This document shows positions 1 through 2,661 of a stretch of 5,277 nt of DNA, one piece after another. The DNA is from Acidobacteriota bacterium. Lineage in GTDB: Bacteria; Acidobacteriota; Vicinamibacteria; Vicinamibacterales; Fen-181. The notes beneath the pieces were generated by a model that saw only the letters and a program-made list of their open reading frames with translations, did not search any database and was not told the origin of the DNA. The number at the start of each line of letters is the position of its first letter. Positions within the stretch are counted from its first letter, which is position 1. The position numbers and the translations under genes are program-made. Location: the NCBI GenBank assembly GCA_021779795.1, contig JAJXZZ010000244.1:1-5277 (forward strand), read 5' to 3'.

Positions 1-360
1 GATCTCGACGCCGCCTTCCGGGCGGGGCTGAACAACACGACGACCGCGCGCGCCCTGCTCGTGCTGCTCGACGCGATCGCGACCGGCAAGGCCGTTTCGC
101 CCGAGGCCAGCCGCCAGATGGTGGACCTGCTCGAGCGCCAGCACTTCAACGACGGGATCCCGGCCGGCCTGCCGCCCGGCACCGTCGTCGCGCACAAGAC
201 CGGCAGCATCACCCGCATCCAGCACGATGCCGCCATCGTCTACGCCCCGCGCCCCTACGTGCTCGTGGTGCTCGTGCGCGGCATCGACGACGAGAAGCGG
301 GGCAACGCGCTCATCGCCGACATCGCCCGCGTCGTCAACGGCGCCGCCGAAGCGAAGTAA
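1..360 (+). CDS. Class A beta-lactamase-like serine hydrolase, C-terminal part (5' end outside window)
   Basis: The frame is open from the first base and ends at TAA 358-360, giving 119 residues of a longer protein; a GTG at 61 is only an internal codon. The family hydrolyses beta-lactams or related amides through an acylated serine, normally in the periplasm. Seen here: NNTTTARALLVLLDAI (residues 11-26), which matches the helix after the omega loop, and FNDGIPAGLPPGT followed by HKTGS (65-69), where KTG is the conserved third active-site motif on the beta-3 strand. The last helix (ALIADIARVV) closes the usual fold. The nucleophile motif SxxK, SDN and the omega-loop Glu would lie upstream of the window, so true beta-lactamase activity cannot be judged. 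Many such proteins in environmental bacteria are generic serine hydrolases. The next gene starts 19 bases later, so the two are probably cotranscribed. Confidence 0.85.
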   Translation, partial: DLDAAFRAGLNNTTTARALLVLLDAIATGKAVSPEASRQMVDLLERQHFNDGIPAGLPPGTVVAHKTGSITRIQHDAAIVYAPRPYVLVVLVRGIDDEKRGNALIADIARVVNGAAEAK

Positions 361-379
361 GCTGGGATCGAGGTGACCG

Positions 380-667
380 ATGGCCAAGCATCCTCCGCAC
401 GTCCTCGAACTCGCCAGGCGCGGCGCCGCGCTCAGGATCCAGGAGATCCTGAACGAGCTGGAACTGCTCGTGGACCTGTTCCCCGACCTCAAGGACACGT
501 TCGATCCCGACGAACTGCCCGTGTCCTACATCATGAGGACCGACGCGCGCCGCGCGGCCGCCGGCCTGGTCGAAGGGCAGAAGCCCTTGTCGAAGGCGGG
601 CGGCAAGGCCGTCCGGCACCAGAAGAAGCGGGGCCGGGCCGACCGCGGCGACGGCGAGAAGTCGTAG
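380..667 (+). CDS. Hypothetical protein, 95 aa, with basic C-terminal tail
   Basis: I do not recognise a named family. The ATG at 380 is preceded by a strong Shine-Dalgarno GAGGTGA at 370-376, which fixes the start against a GTG at 373 in another frame. The first 60 residues look structured: an amphipathic helix (about residues 8-35, with ALRIQEILNELELLVDLFPDL), then an acidic turn (DTFDPDELPVSYIM). From residue 55 the chain becomes Arg/Lys/Ala/Gly-rich and ends in KKRGRADRGDGEKS, like the disordered nucleic-acid-binding tails of small histone-like proteins. There is no signal peptide or membrane segment, so it should be cytoplasmic. It follows the serine hydrolase after 19 bases and is probably in the same transcript. 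A regulatory or nucleic-acid-binding role is only a guess from the tail. Confidence 0.7.
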   Translation: MAKHPPHVLELARRGAALRIQEILNELELLVDLFPDLKDTFDPDELPVSYIMRTDARRAAAGLVEGQKPLSKAGGKAVRHQKKRGRADRGDGEKS

Positions 668-712
668 CTCCTCGCCTCGACCGCCGGGCGTAACCTCTGC
701 CTGCCGCCGCTG

Positions 713-718
713 TATATC
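713..718 (+). promoter_or_regulatory. Possible -10 element upstream of the lipoprotein gene
   Basis: TATATC lies in a short AT-rich island (TGTATATCGA, 711-720) within otherwise GC-rich intergenic DNA, 54 bases before the ATG at 773. It matches four of six bases of the housekeeping -10 consensus. The hexamer 17 bases upstream (GTAACC, 690-695) matches the -35 consensus at only three positions. It is a weak candidate; the gene could instead be read from the upstream transcript. Confidence 0.25.
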
Positions 719-772
719 GAGGTGGATGGCGCTTTTCATCCGGCGTCCCGTTCCTCTCGAGGCAGGTGAGGC

Positions 773-1558
773 ATGACACGCGGCCGCGGCCCGAGGCTCT
801 TCGTCCTGCCGGCGCTCGTGCTCGCGGGCGCCCTGGCGGCTTCCGCCTGCGTCATCGTGCCCCTCAGGGTGCCGACGCGCATCGAGGCGCCCGACGGCAC
901 CCGGCAGGCGCTCCCGGCCGCGCCCGTCGTGCCGGGCACGACGACCCGCCAGGAGGTGGAGGAGCGCTACAAGGCCTTCGCCGTGGCCCACGACGTTCCG
1001 AACCTTTTCTGGGGGCGATTTCTCAAGTCGAGTTGGGCCGTCTTCTGGGTCGTTGGATGGCTGGGCTATGGCGACGCCGGCGGCGGCCGCACGTGGGGCT
1101 CGTACAACGTGCTCGTCACGTTCGACGACCAGGGCTCGGTGAAGAGCTCGGAGGTGGTTCCCGACAGGCAGTACCAGGAGCAGATGGCCCGGGCCACGGC
1201 CGAGCTGCGAACACCCCCGGTCGACTTCACGCGCACGATCCTCATCGAGGGGCCGCCGTTCGACGAGGGCACGCGGGCGGGCGCGACCGACCTCGAGCTT
1301 CGGGCCGACGGCGTCGTCGTCACCAGGTACCCCGTCCAGCGATCGAAGAAGAAGGCGCCGCCTCCGCCGAGGGTCGCCGTCGTGCCGCTCGCGGGGATCG
1401 AACGCGTGGAAGTCGGCCGCAGCGGGACCGCGACGACGATGGACCTCGTGCTGCGCTTCACGGCCAAGACGGAGGTCGGCCGACGCGTCACCATCCCGCT
1501 CGACCTGTCCACGGCCACGCTCGTCGTGCGCTGGTGGCAGCAGGTCGGGAAGCGGTAG
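773..1558 (+). CDS. Predicted lipoprotein with BamE-like segment and PH-like C-terminal half
   Basis: This 261-residue protein begins with a basic n-region (MTRGRGPR), a hydrophobic core and a lipobox-like AASAC, so Cys26 is the likely lipidated residue; Ala instead of Leu at -3 makes the lipobox imperfect. GAGG at 759-762 sits ten bases before the ATG at 773 and supports this start. Residues 54-125 (PGTTTRQEVEERY, then WGSYNVLVTFDDQGSVKSSEVV) resemble the SmpA/OmlA/BamE layout: a G-T-T-R-x-E-V helix start, then a strand pair ending in FDxxG. The C-terminal part (about 145-258) has alternating beta strands, LELRADGVVVTRY and VAVVPLAGIERVEVG, and a final helix VVRWWQQVGKR, suggestive of a bacterial PH-like domain. 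It probably sits on the periplasmic face of a membrane. The fold assignments come from pattern reading only, and the function is unknown. Confidence 0.75.
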   Translation: MTRGRGPRLFVLPALVLAGALAASACVIVPLRVPTRIEAPDGTRQALPAAPVVPGTTTRQEVEERYKAFAVAHDVPNLFWGRFLKSSWAVFWVVGWLGYGDAGGGRTWGSYNVLVTFDDQGSVKSSEVVPDRQYQEQMARATAELRTPPVDFTRTILIEGPPFDEGTRAGATDLELRADGVVVTRYPVQRSKKKAPPPPRVAVVPLAGIERVEVGRSGTATTMDLVLRFTAKTEVGRRVTIPLDLSTATLVVRWWQQVGKR

Positions 1559-1583
1559 CGCGCCACGGCCGGGCTGAAGGCGA

Positions 1584-1601
1584 TTGTAAGGAGAATGTAA
1601 G
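1584..1601 (+). promoter_or_regulatory. Direct repeat TGTAAG-N5-TGTAAG, candidate response-regulator operator
   Basis: TTGTAAG at 1584-1590 is repeated as ATGTAAG at 1595-1601, exactly 11 bases apart, about one helical turn. On the other strand this reads CTTACA-N5-CTTACA. OmpR/PhoB-type response regulators commonly bind tandem hexamer-like half-sites with this spacing, including TTACA-type sites of metal-responsive members. It lies 125 bases before the ATG of the secreted-protein gene. Which regulator, if any, binds here is unknown. Confidence 0.4.
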
Positions 1602-1614
1602 CGGAAACGGGCAG

Positions 1615-1639
1615 CGAACCGACTGCCGGGATACGTCTA
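1615..1639 (+). promoter_or_regulatory. Possible ECF-sigma-type promoter
   Basis: CGAACC (1615-1620) resembles the AAC-containing -35 element of ECF sigma promoters, and CGTCTA (1634-1639) is a good ECF-type -10. The gap of 13 bases is about two shorter than usual, which weakens the call. A start just downstream would give a leader of about 80 bases before the ATG at 1726. Confidence 0.25.
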
Positions 1640-1661
1640 CTCGTGTGAAGGCGGATGACAC

Positions 1662-1706
1662 GCGCCGAACCGGCGCCACCGCCATGGCAGCCAACCCATC
1701 GTTGGC
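1662..1706 (+). other. Two short hairpins in the leader of the secreted-protein gene
   Basis: Two perfect 6-bp inverted repeats lie between the putative promoter and the ribosome binding site. The first is GCGCCG (1662-1667), loop AAC, CGGCGC (1671-1676). The second is GCCAAC (1690-1695), loop CCATC, GTTGGC (1701-1706). The second ends ten bases before the GAGGTG ribosome binding site at 1716-1721. They could affect mRNA stability or translation, but in DNA this GC-rich short stems also arise by chance. Confidence 0.3.
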
Positions 1707-1725
1707 ACGACACGCGAGGTGACGT

Positions 1726-2139
1726 ATGAGGAAAGTCGTAATGGCGTTCGCGCTCATCCTCGGGATCCTCCTGGTCCCGGGCATCCAGGCGGCCTCGGCC
1801 CAACCGGTGACCGTCGCCAAGGTGCCCTTCTCGTTCATCGCCCAGGGGAAGGTGCTGCCGGCGGGCGAGTACCTGATCTCCATGCGCCAGAACGACCCGA
1901 CCACCATGCGGATCGTCAGCGCCGACGGGAAGGCCGGGACCTACCTGAGCGTGCTGGTGGTCAGCCACGAGAAGGCCTGCTGCGAGGCCACGCTGGTGTT
2001 CAAGCGGGTCGGCGCGGGCTACTTCCTGTCGGCCGTGAACATCCCCGGCCAGAGCGCGCGGGAACTGGTCGTGCCGCGCGGCGCCGCGGCGGCCGCCCTG
2101 GCGATGCTCGCGGCGGCCCAGCCGGCGAACCAGGGCTGA
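1726..2139 (+). CDS. Small secreted protein of an acidobacterial-type VPF/LPAGEY family
   Basis: This 137-residue protein has a clear Sec signal peptide: MRK, a hydrophobic core (VVMAFALILGILLVPGI), then AASA with cleavage expected after Ala25. GAGGTG at 1716-1721 supports the ATG at 1726. The mature part has the pattern VPFSFIAQGKVLPAGEYLI (residues 33-51), a middle of beta strands, then LVFKRVGAGYFLSAVNIPG and ELVVPRG. I recall this arrangement from many small exported proteins of unknown function in Acidobacteriota, where the equivalent positions read VPFdF...LPAGxY and LVFxRxGxxYFLSxV. The fold is probably a small beta sandwich. Adjacent cysteines Cys85-Cys86 in the middle could form disulfides or bind a ligand. 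The C-terminus is an alanine-rich tail (AAAAALAMLAAA). It stands alone between its own leader and a strong hairpin, so it may be transcribed as a single gene. Confidence 0.8.
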   Translation: MRKVVMAFALILGILLVPGIQAASAQPVTVAKVPFSFIAQGKVLPAGEYLISMRQNDPTTMRIVSADGKAGTYLSVLVVSHEKACCEATLVFKRVGAGYFLSAVNIPGQSARELVVPRGAAAAALAMLAAAQPANQG

Positions 2140-2145
2140 CGGCCT

Positions 2146-2160
2146 CGCCTTTCGCAGGCG
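2146..2160 (+). other. Short hairpin just after the secreted-protein stop codon
   Basis: CGCCT (2146-2150), loop TTCGC, AGGCG (2156-2160) forms a 5-bp stem seven bases after the stop codon. It immediately precedes the much stronger UUCG hairpin and may act with it at the 3' end of the mRNA. Confidence 0.3.
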
Positions 2161-2162
2161 CG

Positions 2163-2190
2163 CCGGGGCAGGGCTTCGGCCCTGCCTCGG
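2163..2190 (+). terminator. Strong UUCG-capped hairpin, likely transcript end
   Basis: An 8-bp perfect stem, GGCAGGGC (2167-2174) with GCCCTGCC (2179-2186), is closed by the very stable C(UUCG)G tetraloop. With one G-U wobble (2166/2187) it extends to 12 bp, 2163-2190. It starts 24 bases after the stop at 2139. No U tract follows (the next bases are GCTGCTCCCC), so it is either a U-less terminator, as is common in high-GC genomes, or an mRNA-stabilising 3' structure. Confidence 0.6.
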
Positions 2191-2257
2191 GCTGCTCCCC
2201 CCGCCCGCCGTTCCGGCCAGGCATTCATCCCTCAGACCGCCGGCGCCGGTCTCCGGC

Positions 2258-2263
2258 TATGAT
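2258..2263 (+). promoter_or_regulatory. TATGAT, candidate -10 element placed for a leaderless start
   Basis: TATGAT matches five of six bases of the housekeeping -10 consensus and sits in GC-rich DNA directly before the next gene. Initiation about seven bases downstream would fall at position 2270, the first base of a GTG codon in the frame of that gene. No Shine-Dalgarno sequence is visible here. The -35 region is poor. Confidence 0.35.
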
Positions 2264-2557
2264 GTGGCCGTGCTTCAGCGCGCCTTCAACCGCGCCGCGC
2301 TTCTGCTCGGCGCCGCGCTCGTCGTGGCTTACGCCGCCGACGCCGCATGGGTTGCGGCGAGGACGCACGACAACCGCCCGCCGACGCGCACCGTGCAGGT
2401 CCACCTGCTGTTGAAGGTGCCGCAGAAGGGCAACCGCATCGAGTTCATCTCGGGCGGAACCCGGGCGGTGCCCTGCCTCGAATCGCTCTTTCCGCATTCC
2501 GGGCTCACGCCCTGCTGGTACGCCGAGCGGCACACCCGGCGCGAGATCGACTACTGA
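2264..2557 (+). CDS. Small membrane-anchored protein with C..SLFPH.G..PCWY motif
   Basis: This is a 97-residue protein from GTG 2264, or 95 residues from the in-frame GTG 2270, which would fit leaderless initiation from the TATGAT box. The N-terminus has one hydrophobic helix (AALLLGAALVVAYAADAAW, about residues 11-29), an uncleaved anchor or signal. The rest is exported beta-type sequence: VQVHLLLKVPQKGNRIEFI, then CLESLFPHSGLTPCWY near the C-terminus and a charged tail ending in IDY. I recall homologues of unknown function in Acidobacteriota with the same C..SLFPH.G..PCWY block. The two cysteines, Cys71 and Cys83, are part of it and could form a disulfide in the periplasm. The family has no function that I know of. 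It is followed by a large inverted repeat shared with the convergent gene. Confidence 0.75.
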   Translation: MAVLQRAFNRAALLLGAALVVAYAADAAWVAARTHDNRPPTRTVQVHLLLKVPQKGNRIEFISGGTRAVPCLESLFPHSGLTPCWYAERHTRREIDY

Positions 2558-2609
2558 CGTTCGACTGTCGGAGGGCTGCGGATCGGCTGGAGTGAGGCCC
2601 GTGACGAGA

Positions 2610-2645
2610 CGGGGCGAACGCCGGCCGGCGCCGGCATTCGCCCCG
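2610..2645. terminator. Long inverted repeat between convergent genes, candidate bidirectional terminator
   Basis: CGGGGCGAA (2610-2618) pairs with TTCGCCCCG (2637-2645), and after one C/A mismatch (2619/2636) GCCGGC (2620-2625) pairs with GCCGGC (2630-2635) around a 4-base loop. That makes 15 base pairs with one mismatch. It lies 52 bases after the + strand stop at 2557 and 16 bases after the end of the - strand gene at 2662, so it can fold in either transcript. There is no U tract on either side, so it would be a U-less bidirectional terminator. Confidence 0.6.
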
Positions 2646-2661
2646 GTTCCTGGCGCAAGGG

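Noticed and set aside
724..741. Inverted repeat GGATG / CATCC upstream of the lipoprotein gene
   Set aside because: Five base pairs around an eight-base loop is too weak to separate from chance, and it has no clear relation to a promoter or ribosome binding site.
1703..1718. Sigma-54 promoter, because TGGCACG at 1703-1709 matches the -24 element
   Set aside because: The -12 element should read TTGC after four bases, but GCGAG is found there, and the match overlaps the ribosome binding site at 1716-1721.
766..1722. Overlapping + strand frame starting at GTG 766 across the lipoprotein gene
   Set aside because: Its product is Arg/Gly/Ala-rich with no recognisable motif, whereas the frame from 773 has a signal peptide, lipobox and domain patterns.
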